DNA of 64,000 nucleotides from Defluviicoccus sp. (GTDB lineage Bacteria; Pseudomonadota; Alphaproteobacteria; MPNO01), in NCBI GenBank assembly GCA_028821395.1, contig JAPPGP010000192.1, forward strand, positions 24,608 through 88,607, read 5' to 3'. Below, in pieces: positions 28,051 to 36,454 of the stretch. The translations under genes and the position numbers were made by a program. The notes beneath the pieces are model-generated. The model did no database searches. It was not told the origin of the DNA and worked only from the letters and a program-made list of their open reading frames with translations. Every line of letters begins with the position of its first letter. The first letter of the stretch is position 1.

Positions 28051-29554
28051 CGTCGGGGTTCACGAGGTCGGGCGCAGTCCAGCCGTCGAGGTCGTACTCG
28101 TCCATCGCGGACTGGGCGAAGGCCTTGAAGGCGTCGAGATTTCCGGTCCCCCGCGCGGCCCAGAGATTGGTCAGGCGGGTGATGTCGTTGCTGCCGATAT
28201 AGTTGATCTCGTAGAGCTCGTGCCGGGACCCGAACTCGCTCCCGATCGCGTCCCACAGCATCTTCATCACCTTGACCCGCTCCTCCGCGCCGGTCCCGCC
28301 CGAACCGCGCAGGTAGCGGTCGAGATAGAAGCGGATCTCGGGTGCCTTGAAATCGGCGGTGTGCGAGTTCATGTAGACTAGGCCGGAGGCGACGATCTGC
28401 TCGATGATGTTCTTGATCTTCGGCATCGCCTCCTGGCTCAGCACGCGATACGCGCCGGCGAAGTGCTCGTCGGGCCGGATCATGCCGTTCCAGGGCACGG
28501 CGCTCTTGGCCATGGCGTCGGAGAGGGCCCAGAACGCGTTGCGCCAGGCGATCACCTCGCCCAGCTTGGACTGGACGCCGTGGAAGCTATCGGCGCCGGT
28601 GATCTCGAGTGCCCGCGCCAAGAGACCGCAGATGAAGTCGAGCTTGACCGCGAGCCGCGTGCAGCCGTGCAGCGAGGCCCGCTCGAGAAACCCCGAACCG
28701 ACATTGAACCTGTTGGACTGCTCCAGATCCCCGTGGATGAAGACGTCTTCCCATGGGACGAAGACGTTGTCGAGCACCAGGATCGCGTCGTTCTCGTCGA
28801 GCCGGGAGGACAGCGGGTAGTCGAACGGGCTGCCGAGCGCGGCGGCCCGGTATTCGTGGGAGACCCGGCACAGCAGCTTCACGCCTGGCGCTCCGGTGGG
28901 AACCATGAACACCGGCCCGAAATCGGGATCGGCGATCGGCACCTGCGCGATATGGGCGACGAAGGTGAAGTGGGTCAGCGCCGAGTTGGTCGCCACCACC
29001 TTCGCGCCGCTGAGATGGATCCCGGCATCGGTCTCCTTCTCCACCCGCACGAAGACGTCCGATCCGTCGGCCGTCGGCAAGTGGCGGTCGACGGGCGGGT
29101 GCATGATCGCGTGATTGATGTACCAGGTGCGTTCCTGCGCCTTGCGGTACCACCTTGTGGCGTTCTCCTCGAAGCCCCGATAGAAGCCGGCATTGGCGCC
29201 GAGCGTGCCGAGAAACGAGCCCTTGTAGTCGGGCGAGCGGCCCATCCAGCCCCAGGCGATGCGCTGCCATTCGGCGATCGCATCGCGCTGCGCGACCTGG
29301 TCCTGCACCGTCAGGGGGGCGCGGTAGAACCGGTGCGTGAAGCCGCCCCACTCGGTCGGCTCGGTGAGGATTTCCTTGCGCCCGGGGTCGTGCAGCGCAT
29401 CGTAGAGCCGGGCGACCATGCGGGCGGAGTTGCGGAACGCGGGATGCTCGGCGATCCGGGCGACGCGCTCGCCGTAGATCCAGACTTCCCGTCCGTCGTC
29501 GAGGCTGTCGAGATATTCCTGCCCGGTGAGGGGAACCATGGCGCTATCGGTCAT
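28019..29554 (-). CDS. 4-hydroxyphenylacetate 3-hydroxylase (HpaB/PvcC) family protein
   Basis: 511-residue flavin-dependent monooxygenase or dehydratase of the HpaB family. Recognisable parts are LTGQEYLDSLDDGREVWIYGERV at the N-terminus, the AAGRARDLPL-type central fold with KVVATNSALTHF, and LVLDNVFVPWEDVFIHGD, a strongly conserved FAD-site segment. Members use reduced FAD from a partner reductase (HpaC), which is not encoded here. It likely hydroxylates a phenolic intermediate. It overlaps the Rid gene by 11 bp upstream and the CoxL-type gene downstream. 4-Hydroxybutyryl-CoA dehydratase is an alternative family member but lacks oxygenase neighbours. Confidence 0.88.
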   Translation of the reverse strand: MTDSAMVPLTGQEYLDSLDDGREVWIYGERVARIAEHPAFRNSARMVARLYDALHDPGRKEILTEPTEWGGFTHRFYRAPLTVQDQVAQRDAIAEWQRIAWGWMGRSPDYKGSFLGTLGANAGFYRGFEENATRWYRKAQERTWYINHAIMHPPVDRHLPTADGSDVFVRVEKETDAGIHLSGAKVVATNSALTHFTFVAHIAQVPIADPDFGPVFMVPTGAPGVKLLCRVSHEYRAAALGSPFDYPLSSRLDENDAILVLDNVFVPWEDVFIHGDLEQSNRFNVGSGFLERASLHGCTRLAVKLDFICGLLARALEITGADSFHGVQSKLGEVIAWRNAFWALSDAMAKSAVPWNGMIRPDEHFAGAYRVLSQEAMPKIKNIIEQIVASGLVYMNSHTADFKAPEIRFYLDRYLRGSGGTGAEERVKVMKMLWDAIGSEFGSRHELYEINYIGSNDITRLTNLWAARGTGNLDAFKAFAQSAMDEYDLDGWTAPDLVNPDDVCILAPKRG

Positions 29555-29957
29555 GGCCGCTGCCCGCCATCGCCTGGCAGGTGATCTCGACCAGGATGTC
29601 GGGATCGGCCAGCGCCGATACCTCGACCAGGGTGGAGCACGGAAAGTCGCCCGTGAAGAACTCCTGGCGCGCGCGCCACACCTCCCGGTTGTCGGCGATG
29701 TCGGTCAGGTAGATCGTCATGTTGACCACATCCCCCATCGAAGCCCCGGCCGCCTCGAGACAGTCTTTCACCTTGGTGAAGACGATTCTCGCCTGTTCGT
29801 AGGCGCTGCCCTTGCCGCCGATCGTCTTCAGGTCGGCGTCCCTCGCCGTGAAGCCCGACAGCCAGATGTGGTCGCCGACGCGAAGGCAGTTGGACCAATG
29901 CCCGGGCGGGTACTCCGCGACCTTCGGGGACACGAATCGCTCGATCTTGTCTGCCAT
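29544..29957 (-). CDS. Rid family protein lacking the RidA catalytic arginine
   Basis: 137-residue YjgF/YER057c/UK114 fold protein. Family segments are LSGFTARD, EQARIVFTKVKDCLEAAGASMGDVVNMTIYLTDI and a C-terminal VEV...DILVEI. The position of E. coli RidA Arg105 (FP-x-R-x-x-VEV) is Ser108 here (FPCSTLVEV), so classical 2-aminoacrylate deamination is not expected; the protein fits Rid subfamilies of unknown function often found in catabolic operons. The ATG at 29957 has a GAGG site. It lies 37 bp after the VOC gene. Confidence 0.85.
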   Translation of the reverse strand: MADKIERFVSPKVAEYPPGHWSNCLRVGDHIWLSGFTARDADLKTIGGKGSAYEQARIVFTKVKDCLEAAGASMGDVVNMTIYLTDIADNREVWRARQEFFTGDFPCSTLVEVSALADPDILVEITCQAMAGSGHDR

Positions 29958-29994
29958 GATGCGGACCTCGGTGCTGGTTGGGCCGTGCGGGTCG

Positions 29995-30930
29995 TCAGTC
30001 GAAGAAGTCCGGTGTCGGATCCATGCCCCATTGCGTCGTGTCCTCGATGGACACGGCGTAGCGGACGGTCTCGTAATCCGCGTTGCCGACATCGCCGTCG
30101 GTGTAATGCTCGACGCGGAATCCGAACGGATCCCGCCAATAGTCGAAGATCTGACTGCCGATGAGGTGGCGCCCGACGCCGCAATCGTGCTCGTAGCCCC
30201 TCGATTTCAAATAGTCGTGCGCCCCCATCACCGAGTCGATGTCCTGCATCTCGAAGCTGCAATGGTGCACCCCGACCGTCCCGGCCTGGGTGATGAGAAT
30301 GCAGTGATGGTCGACCGGCTCGTCGCCGCAGTCGAGCCGCAAGAAGGTACCGATGATCCGGGATTCGTCGCCGGGGGTGCACATCACGTCCGAGGTGAGC
30401 AGACCGAAGCGCTCGCACAGCCAGTCCAGCATGGCGTCGTGGTCGCTGACCGCGAGGACGAAGTGCCCCAGGCGCAACGCCGCCCCCGGCTCCCGCCTGG
30501 GCCTGAGGAACCGGTTCACCCGCTCCTTGCGCTCGCCCCAGTTGAACGGGTTGGGCGGTCGATGCGGCAGGATTTCCGCCTCTTCCTGCCCCCAGACAGC
30601 ATCGATCAGAAAACCGTCCGGGGCCGTCATGCGAACCCGCCAGCCGCCGCCCGGCGCGTCCGCTATGGGTTCGACGGGCGAAGAGCCGGGGAGCCCGGCG
30701 AGGCTGTCCAGATCGGCCCGCGTCCGCATCCTGAAGCCGGCACCGACGAAGCGGTTCTCCTCGCCCGGAAGGCTGACATGCACGTAGGGCGCGGGTCCCG
30801 TCGTCCGCAGGAAGAGTGCGTCGCGCGATTTTTGCGCCGTCGCCAACCCGAAGTCGTTCATGAACGTCTCCATCGAGTCGAGGTCGGCGACCCGATAGAC
30901 GACATGCGACAGATCGACGGCCCTTGGCAT
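29995..30930 (-). CDS. VOC family protein, type I extradiol dioxygenase-like
   Basis: 311-residue two-module vicinal-oxygen-chelate protein of the size and layout of BphC-type extradiol dioxygenases. Candidate Fe(II) ligands in the C-terminal module are His156 (RLGHFVL), His222 or His223 (VHHCSFEM) and Glu274 (FRVEHYTDGD), matching the His-His-Glu order and spacing of that family. It should cleave a catechol-type ring next to its hydroxyls. It is the first gene of the catabolic run (VOC, Rid, HpaB, CoxL, RraA, cupin). The start has a GGGGGAGGG site. Confidence 0.87.
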   Translation of the reverse strand: MPRAVDLSHVVYRVADLDSMETFMNDFGLATAQKSRDALFLRTTGPAPYVHVSLPGEENRFVGAGFRMRTRADLDSLAGLPGSSPVEPIADAPGGGWRVRMTAPDGFLIDAVWGQEEAEILPHRPPNPFNWGERKERVNRFLRPRREPGAALRLGHFVLAVSDHDAMLDWLCERFGLLTSDVMCTPGDESRIIGTFLRLDCGDEPVDHHCILITQAGTVGVHHCSFEMQDIDSVMGAHDYLKSRGYEHDCGVGRHLIGSQIFDYWRDPFGFRVEHYTDGDVGNADYETVRYAVSIEDTTQWGMDPTPDFFD

Positions 30931-31231
30931 GGCAAACCCTCCCCCGCAGCGTCGGCCGGTTTCGCGTCAGAGTGTCCGCTCCGCCGTTATGAAGTCAATT
31001 TACTTATGTGCCGGACCAAATGACCGTTTGCTCCTGTCCCGCCTCCCGATATCCCACCGATCGCGTGACCGTCGAAGGGGCGCGCAGCCGTCGCGTCGAC
31101 GGCTATCATGCGGAGATGGCGAGCCGCATCGCGCGTTCCGAAGCGGTCTGGGAGGCTGACGCGGCCGGTTCGGTCCGCGACGTCTCGAGCCGCGACCCGG
31201 CCGGCACGCCCGGAGAACCGGGGGCCCGGCG
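30931..31231. other. Divergent intergenic region, no confident gene
   Basis: 301 bp between the VOC gene (minus) and the TctA-TctB gene (plus). On the minus strand TTGACT (near 30990-30996) is a possible -35 for the VOC run, without a clear -10. A hairpin, AGCCGTC-gcgtc-GACGGCT at 31086-31104, lies in the probable leader of the plus-strand gene. A 75-codon plus-strand frame ends in an ATGA overlap with the transporter start but has no recognisable content. Confidence 0.4.
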
Positions 31232-33211
31232 ATGATCGAAGCCGTGCTGGACGGCCTCGTGCTGGTGTTCCAGTGGCCGGCGATCGGCTTCCTGGTGCTC
31301 GGCGTGCTCCTCGGGATCTGGCTCGGCGCGGTCCCCGGGCTCGGCGGCATCATCGGCCTGGTGATCCTGCTGCCCTTCACCTACGGGATGGACCCGGTCT
31401 CCGCCTTCGCGCTGCTGCTCGGCATGTTCGCGGTGACCTCGACCAGCGATACCATCGCCTCGGTGATGCTCGGGATTCCCGGCACCGCGGCATCGCAGGC
31501 GACGATCCTCGACGGCTACCCGATGGCGCAGCAGGGCAAGGCCGCCCGCGCCTTCGGCGCCGCGTTCACCGTCTCCGCCTTCGGCGGCGTGTTCGGCGCG
31601 CTGATCCTGGCGGCGTCGATCCCGCTGGTGCTCCCCATCATCCTCGCCTTCGGGTCGCCCGAGTTGCTGATGCTGGGCGTGCTCGGGCTCGCCATGGTGG
31701 GCTCGCTCAGCGGCGGCTCGATCCTCAAGGGGCTGATCGTCGCCCTGCTGGGGCTGATGATATCGATGATCGGCTACGCCGAGATGGCGGCGATCCCGCG
31801 CTACTGGATGGGAACCACCTACCTGCTCGACGGGCTGCCGCTGATCCCGGTGGTGCTCGGCCTGTTCGCGATTCCCGAGCTGATGGAGCTCGCGATCCGC
31901 GATTCCTCGATCGCCCGCATCCCCAGGGAGCAGACCCAGGGCGGCGGCATGCTGGAGGGAATCAGGGACGCCTTCCGGCACTGGTGGCTGACGCTCCGCT
32001 GTGCCGCGCTCGGCACCTATGTCGGCATGCTGCCGGGGCTGGGCGCGGCGGTGGTCGACTGGTTCGCCTACGGGCACGCCGTGCAGTCGGCCAAGGACGC
32101 ATCGATGTTCGGGCGCGGCGACGTGCGCGGCGTGATCGCGCCGGAAGCCGCCAACAACGCCACGCGGGGCGGTGCGCTCTTGCCCATGGTGGCGTTCGGC
32201 ATTCCCGGCAGCCTCGGCACCGCCATCCTGATGGGGGCGCTGCTGATCCAGGGCCTCAAGCCCGGCCCGGAAATGCTGACCGACAAGCTCGACCTCACCT
32301 TCAGCATGATCTGGACCATCGTCATCGCCAACATCCTGGTCGCCGCACTCCTGATGGTGTGGAGCAATCAGGTCGCCAAGGTCGCCTTCATCCGGGGCCA
32401 CCTGATCGTCCCCGGGGTGATCCTGTTCGTGTTCATGGGGGCGTGGCTCGGCGGGGCGTCGATGGGAGACTGGATCGCCTGCCTGGCGCTCGGGGTGGTC
32501 GGCTTCGTCATGAAGCGCGGCGGCTGGCCCAGACCGCCGCTGGTGCTCGCCCTGATCCTCGGGCCCATCCTCGAGAACGCGTTCCACATCAGCATGCGGG
32601 TGTATGGCGGGCCGGGCTGGCTCGGCCGGCCGATCGTCCTGGTGATCGCCGCCCTGGTGGTGCTCACGCTGGCGCTCTCCGCCTACCGGTACGCGACTTC
32701 GAGGCGCCGGCCGGACGGGCCGGCCATCGGCGAGGGGACGGAACGCAATCTCACCGTCTCGGTTCCGCTTGCGGCGGCGCTGGCGGCGCTGTTCGCCTGG
32801 GCCGCATTCGAGTCGCTCGCCTGGCCCGCCATGGTGCGCCAGTTCCCGCTGACGGCGGCCATTCCGGCGGCGGCGCTGTCGCTCGCCGTTCTCGGGATCG
32901 AGGGACAGGCGCTACGCGGCGCGGTGGCGAAGGCCGGGAGCTTTCGGGTCGTCGCCGCGACCGATAGCGAGAACGCGGTGCTCGGGCGCGCGTGCGCCTT
33001 CTTCGGCTACCTGATCGCCCTGCTCGCTTTCGGCTACCTGTTCGGCCAGATGGTGGCCCTGCCGCTGTTCGTCGCGGCCTATCTGTGGCGCTGGGGCGGC
33101 TACGGGTGGACCGTATCGCTGGGCTACGCGGCGGCCGGCTGGGCGTTTCTCTACCTCTTCTACGGCAAGGTGATGAACGTCTTCTGGCACCAGCCGCTGC
33201 TGTTCGGCTGA
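31232..33211 (+). CDS. Tripartite tricarboxylate transporter permease, TctA-TctB fusion
   Basis: 659-residue membrane protein. Residues 1-500 are a TctA-type large subunit (GIWLGAVPGLGGIIGLVILLPFTYGMDPVSA, SVMLGIPGTAASQATILDGYPMA, GLGAAVVDWFAYGHA and the repeated half IVFGIPGS-like VAFGIPGSLGTA). Residues about 505-659 are a four-segment TctB-like small subunit, separated by a polar linker. Stand-alone TctA is about 500 residues, so this is a one-chain fusion. It should import a carboxylate using the TctC-type binding protein encoded convergently just downstream. The ATG at 31232 is the only well-placed start. Confidence 0.9.
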   Translation: MIEAVLDGLVLVFQWPAIGFLVLGVLLGIWLGAVPGLGGIIGLVILLPFTYGMDPVSAFALLLGMFAVTSTSDTIASVMLGIPGTAASQATILDGYPMAQQGKAARAFGAAFTVSAFGGVFGALILAASIPLVLPIILAFGSPELLMLGVLGLAMVGSLSGGSILKGLIVALLGLMISMIGYAEMAAIPRYWMGTTYLLDGLPLIPVVLGLFAIPELMELAIRDSSIARIPREQTQGGGMLEGIRDAFRHWWLTLRCAALGTYVGMLPGLGAAVVDWFAYGHAVQSAKDASMFGRGDVRGVIAPEAANNATRGGALLPMVAFGIPGSLGTAILMGALLIQGLKPGPEMLTDKLDLTFSMIWTIVIANILVAALLMVWSNQVAKVAFIRGHLIVPGVILFVFMGAWLGGASMGDWIACLALGVVGFVMKRGGWPRPPLVLALILGPILENAFHISMRVYGGPGWLGRPIVLVIAALVVLTLALSAYRYATSRRRPDGPAIGEGTERNLTVSVPLAAALAALFAWAAFESLAWPAMVRQFPLTAAIPAAALSLAVLGIEGQALRGAVAKAGSFRVVAATDSENAVLGRACAFFGYLIALLAFGYLFGQMVALPLFVAAYLWRWGGYGWTVSLGYAAAGWAFLYLFYGKVMNVFWHQPLLFG

Positions 33212-33226
33212 TCCCCTTGCAGGGAC

Positions 33227-33255
33227 GGCGGCGGGGCCGCGCAAGCCCCGCCGCC
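33227..33255. terminator. Bidirectional hairpin between convergent TctA-TctB and TctC genes
   Basis: Perfect 11-bp arms GGCGGCGGGGC and GCCCCGCCGCC with loop CGCGCAA lie between two converging genes, 15 and 9 bp from their stops. A T-tract is missing, but position and strength suggest a shared terminator. Confidence 0.65.
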
Positions 33256-33264
33256 AGACGTTGC

Positions 33265-34341
33265 TCAGTTCTGCCCGATCCTGCTCACCCGCTTCAGCGT
33301 CGCCAAAATTTCGTCATCGACGTTGCGGTAGGTCGACTGGATTTTCAGCGCGTCCTCGGTGCTGACGAAGTTGACCCCTGTGCCGCCCAGACGCTTGGTC
33401 TCCGGGCCGACATAGGCCGGGTCCTTCGCCGCCGCCTGGTACGCCGCGCGCAGGATATCGGCGGCTTCCCCGGGCGTCTTCGGCGCGGCGAACACCGTCA
33501 TGGTCGCGTTGCTGAGCGCCATGGAGTACCACTTGTAGGTCTTCCACAGGGGGCCGTCGGGCATCTTCCCGTGCACCTCCTTGTAGACCTCCTCGAAGCT
33601 CGGCACGCCCGGGAAGGAAGTCGCCTTGACGATGTTGCCGTCCTCGTCGAAGTTCGGGTGCGACCACAGCGCGATCGCCGAGCCGTCCTTCAGCATGGTG
33701 TCCTTGAAGAATATGTAGTAGCCGATGCTGCCGCTGTTGGCGGCCTGCACCTCGTTGGACATGAAGGCCGGGCGGATCTTGGCCATGCCGCGATAGCCGC
33801 CGATGAAGCGGTAGTTGGCGCCGATCATCTCCATCGAGAGGTTGCCGAGGAAGTCCAGCATCTGGTCGGGACGGCGCCCGCCGACATTGAACGATTTGAC
33901 CTTCATCACGTCGGCCGGCCGCTTGATTCCCGGCGCGACATCGGTGCGCATCAGCGTGACCCGGTCCAGACCGCCAGCGCCGATCATCACCAGCTCTTCC
34001 GGCACGTAGCGCAACGCCGGGTCGCCGGCAATGATGCCGGGCGCGGCCCAGGGACCCAGATACAGCGTCAACCCGTCGGGCCGGGCGCGCTCCTGCAGGA
34101 AGTTCAGCGCCTTGGCGCCGCCCGCGCCGGGCATGTTCTTGACGATCACCTTCGGCTCGCCCGGGATGTGCTTCGGCCAGTGCCGGACGAAGGCGCGCGT
34201 CAGCCGATCGAGCCCGCTGCCGCCCGGCACCGGGCTGAGGACGGTGATGGTCTTGCCTTCGAAATAGTCCGCGGCCTTCGCGGCGCCGCCCGACCAGACA
34301 AGGATTGCGGCGGCAAGGACCGTCAGTAGGCGTTGCAACAT
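33265..34341 (-). CDS. Tripartite tricarboxylate transporter substrate-binding protein, TctC/Bug family
   Basis: 358-residue periplasmic solute receptor. The signal peptide is MLQRLLTVLAAAILVWSGGAAKA. The mature part has YFEGKTITVLSPVPGGSGLDRLTRAF, PGEPKVIVKNMPGAGG and LNFLQERARPDGLTL, the conserved Bug-family ligand-loop regions. The ATG at 34341 has a GGGGGAG site; an in-frame upstream extension is rejected. It is convergent with the TctA-TctB fusion, an unusual arrangement since TctC genes usually precede TctB and TctA on the same strand. Confidence 0.88.
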   Translation of the reverse strand: MLQRLLTVLAAAILVWSGGAAKAADYFEGKTITVLSPVPGGSGLDRLTRAFVRHWPKHIPGEPKVIVKNMPGAGGAKALNFLQERARPDGLTLYLGPWAAPGIIAGDPALRYVPEELVMIGAGGLDRVTLMRTDVAPGIKRPADVMKVKSFNVGGRRPDQMLDFLGNLSMEMIGANYRFIGGYRGMAKIRPAFMSNEVQAANSGSIGYYIFFKDTMLKDGSAIALWSHPNFDEDGNIVKATSFPGVPSFEEVYKEVHGKMPDGPLWKTYKWYSMALSNATMTVFAAPKTPGEAADILRAAYQAAAKDPAYVGPETKRLGGTGVNFVSTEDALKIQSTYRNVDDEILATLKRVSRIGQN

Positions 34342-34923
34342 TGAGGCTCCCCCCGGAATTCTGCGTTTGCCCCGGCGTTTTGACACGGTTACGCCGCCAG
34401 CGCCAGTGGAGGCCGGATCCGCTGCAATCCCTGAGCGGCGGCACCGGTCGCCGGCTTGGCGGGTTACCGTCAACGGACCAATATCGGAGCCGGACCGGTC
34501 GGCGCGGCGGGGAGTCGCATCGACCGGGCAAACCGCCCGCAAACGCCTCCCGCGCTTCGGCCTTTCGGCCCATTGCGTCTTCAGCGGGTTGTCGCCCGAA
34601 GACCCGCGCGGCACCGATCGCGGCCGTGAGACCGCCGTCGAGATCGGCCGGGATGGCGGCGCGCTACAAGCTCAGCGACCGCAGCGAGCGCCGGCGCAGC
34701 GGGCGGCGCGTTCATTGCCGGGGCGCCGACGCACTTGAACCGAGGCCGAGTTGCCGATCCGTTGACTGCAAAGCGCACTACACATCAGCACTACAAGGCA
34801 GTGTCGCCGAAGCGGGAAAACACCGTGCTTCTTGGCAATCGCATACTTGACTTACCGGCCCTGCGGGCGCATCCGACGAAAGACGACAACCGCCGCCGAT
34901 CGGGACAGGTCAGATGTCGAGAG
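34342..34923. other. Gene-poor 582-bp interval
   Basis: No gene with recognisable content on either strand, although several short open frames exist. The right part (about 34745-34920) is less GC-rich than its surroundings. The promoter of the TctC-type gene should be near 34342-34480. I see no tRNA, insertion sequence end or CRISPR. It could be a remnant of a lost gene or an unrecognised regulatory RNA. Confidence 0.4.
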
Positions 34924-35175
34924 CTAGTGAGACCACAAGAGCGGGCTGTCGAGATACTTCTCGAACGCCGTCCGAAGCGTCTCAAGGTTCCTCTTGTCAG
35001 TCTCCGGCAGCGGAGAATCTTCGGCAAGCAGCGGCGCGAGGTGGCGATCGAGGGACTGCAGCAATTTCTCTTGATACCTGGCTTCTTGAGGGTAATCGAC
35101 TTCGCGAATGGCTGATGCGAAAGCAATCAACAGCGAAGCGACAACCGCAGTGCTGACGGTCTTCGTCTCGGACAT
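34924..35175 (-). CDS. Small exported or membrane-anchored protein, unknown function
   Basis: 83-residue hypothetical protein. An N-terminal hydrophobic stretch (VSTAVVASLLIAFASA, about residues 7-22) could be a signal peptide or anchor, followed by a charged helical region rich in Leu, Glu, Lys and Arg (ARYQEKLLQSLDRHL, KRNLETLRTAFEKYL). It starts 14 bp after the stop of the 48-codon gene upstream. The ribosome site is weak, so coupling is possible. I do not recognise a family; coding potential is moderately supported by the sensible signal-like start and amphipathic pattern. Confidence 0.5.
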   Translation of the reverse strand: MSETKTVSTAVVASLLIAFASAIREVDYPQEARYQEKLLQSLDRHLAPLLAEDSPLPETDKRNLETLRTAFEKYLDSPLLWSH

Positions 35176-35189
35176 GGCCGGATCCCGGA

Positions 35190-35336
35190 CTAGGCCGCTG
35201 AAGCGCGTTCCGCTTCCGTTTCGGGCTTTCCGGCCTCGCGGGCGGTCTCGGTGGATGCCGCTTTCTTCGTCGGCTTCAGGAGCGCGTTCGCCTGCCGCTC
35301 AGGGGTCGCGGCCCTGAACTCCCGCTTCTCGCCCAT
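35190..35336 (-). CDS. Small charged protein of 48 residues, unknown function
   Basis: Short open frame with a very good ribosome site (GGGAGGAACGAG directly before the ATG at 35336) and a TAG stop. The product begins MGEKREF and is rich in Ala, Glu, Lys, Arg and Thr, with no Cys, Trp or membrane segment, so it is probably soluble and helical or disordered. It lies upstream of the 83-residue protein on the same strand, with the Dpp-type permease gene 236 bp before it. No family recognised. Confidence 0.5.
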   Translation of the reverse strand: MGEKREFRAATPERQANALLKPTKKAASTETAREAGKPETEAERASAA

Positions 35337-35572
35337 CTCGTTCCTCCCGTCCCTGTCTGGAATCTAGGTGGCCGCCGCGGTCGGCGCAAGCGCGAGCAGA
35401 CGGCGTAAATGGCAGCAAGGACAACAGGGCGATATCCTGTACGCTACTGATTTTCCGCAGGAAATTGGTTCAACGCGCTTGCCGCCGACCGGCCGCCAGC
35501 GGCCTGTCACGCGTCGGCCCCTTGCTCGGCGGTCGGCTTGCAAGATCGACCCCTGATCGGAGCGGGGTGCGG

Positions 35573-36454
35573 TCACCGCCCATGCCGCCTCGGGTCGAGG
35601 GCGTCGGTCAGCCCGTCGCCGATCAGGCTTACGCCCAGCACGGTCAGGAATATGGCGAGGCCGGGGAGGGTGACGGTCCACCATGCCTCGAGCACGAAAT
35701 CCCGGTTGGCGCCGATCATCAGGCCCCAGCTCACAACGTTCGGATCGCCGAGGCCGAGGAAGGCGAGCCCGGCCTCGAACAGGATGGCGGCGCCGACGGC
35801 GAGCGTCGCGGCGACGATCAGGGAAGGCAGCGCATTGGGCAGTATCACCCGCCAGATGAGGCGCAGGTCGGAGGCGCCGATCGCACGGGAAGCCCTGACA
35901 TAATCGAGCTCCCTGATCCTGAGAAACTCGGCGCGGGCGAGGCGGGCGATCGGCGGCCAGCTCACCGCCCCGATGGCGAGGATTATGGTGAGGAAGTCCG
36001 GGCCGAACAGGCTCACCAGCGTCATCGCGAAGAGCAGGGCGGGCAGCACCTGGAAGAACTCGGCGATGCGCATCAGCCCCTCGTCGACGAGCCCGCCGTA
36101 GAAGCCCGAAGCGGCGCCGACGGCGATGCCGATGATCATGCAGATCGCGGCGGCGCTTGCGCCCACGACGAGGGTGGCGCGGCCGCCGTGGACGATCCCG
36201 GCCAGCACGTCGCGCCCCAGAAAATCGCTGCCGAGCGGTACCGCCGGCGCTTCGCCGGGCGGCGCCAGCGGCCGCCATGCGATGTCGAAGGGGTCGGCGG
36301 GATAGAAGCCGGGCGCGATAAACGTCGTTCCGAGCACCAGAGCGAGCAGCGCCAGCCCGGAGATGGCGGATCCGTTGCGAAGAAGCCTTGCCCAAGTCTC
36401 CCGCGCCGGGGTCGGGGCGCGCGCGGTGGCGAGAACCCTTCCGCGCGCGGTCAT
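35573..36454 (-). CDS. Peptide/nickel-type ABC permease, DppC family
   Basis: 293-residue inner-membrane permease. The N-terminal membrane segment (SGLALLALVLGTTFIAPGFYP) and family motif PLGSDFLGRDVLAGIVHGGRATLVVGASAA are clear, as is the EAA-like loop YVRASRAIGASDLRLIWRVILPN. The ATG overlaps the DppB-type stop (ATGA). No DppD/DppF ATPase genes follow; after a 236-bp gap only two small genes occur. The ATPases must be encoded elsewhere or be shared. Confidence 0.92.
   Translation of the reverse strand: MTARGRVLATARAPTPARETWARLLRNGSAISGLALLALVLGTTFIAPGFYPADPFDIAWRPLAPPGEAPAVPLGSDFLGRDVLAGIVHGGRATLVVGASAAAICMIIGIAVGAASGFYGGLVDEGLMRIAEFFQVLPALLFAMTLVSLFGPDFLTIILAIGAVSWPPIARLARAEFLRIRELDYVRASRAIGASDLRLIWRVILPNALPSLIVAATLAVGAAILFEAGLAFLGLGDPNVVSWGLMIGANRDFVLEAWWTVTLPGLAIFLTVLGVSLIGDGLTDALDPRRHGR

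Noticed and set aside
25972..28128. 718-codon plus-strand frame
   Set aside because: Antisense to the CoxL-type gene; composition and lack of motifs mark it as a shadow.
31008..31235. 75-codon frame ending in an ATGA overlap with the TctA-TctB start
   Set aside because: No recognisable content, no good ribosome site and Arg-rich composition. The overlap may be chance, although a leader peptide cannot be excluded.
31106..32587. 493-codon minus-strand frame with His/Gln/Glu-rich product
   Set aside because: Antisense to TctA; low-complexity product typical of the complement of a membrane-protein gene.
34342..34923. Possible tRNA or attachment site in the gene-poor interval
   Set aside because: No cloverleaf or duplicated att-like sequence could be found, and no integrase gene is nearby.
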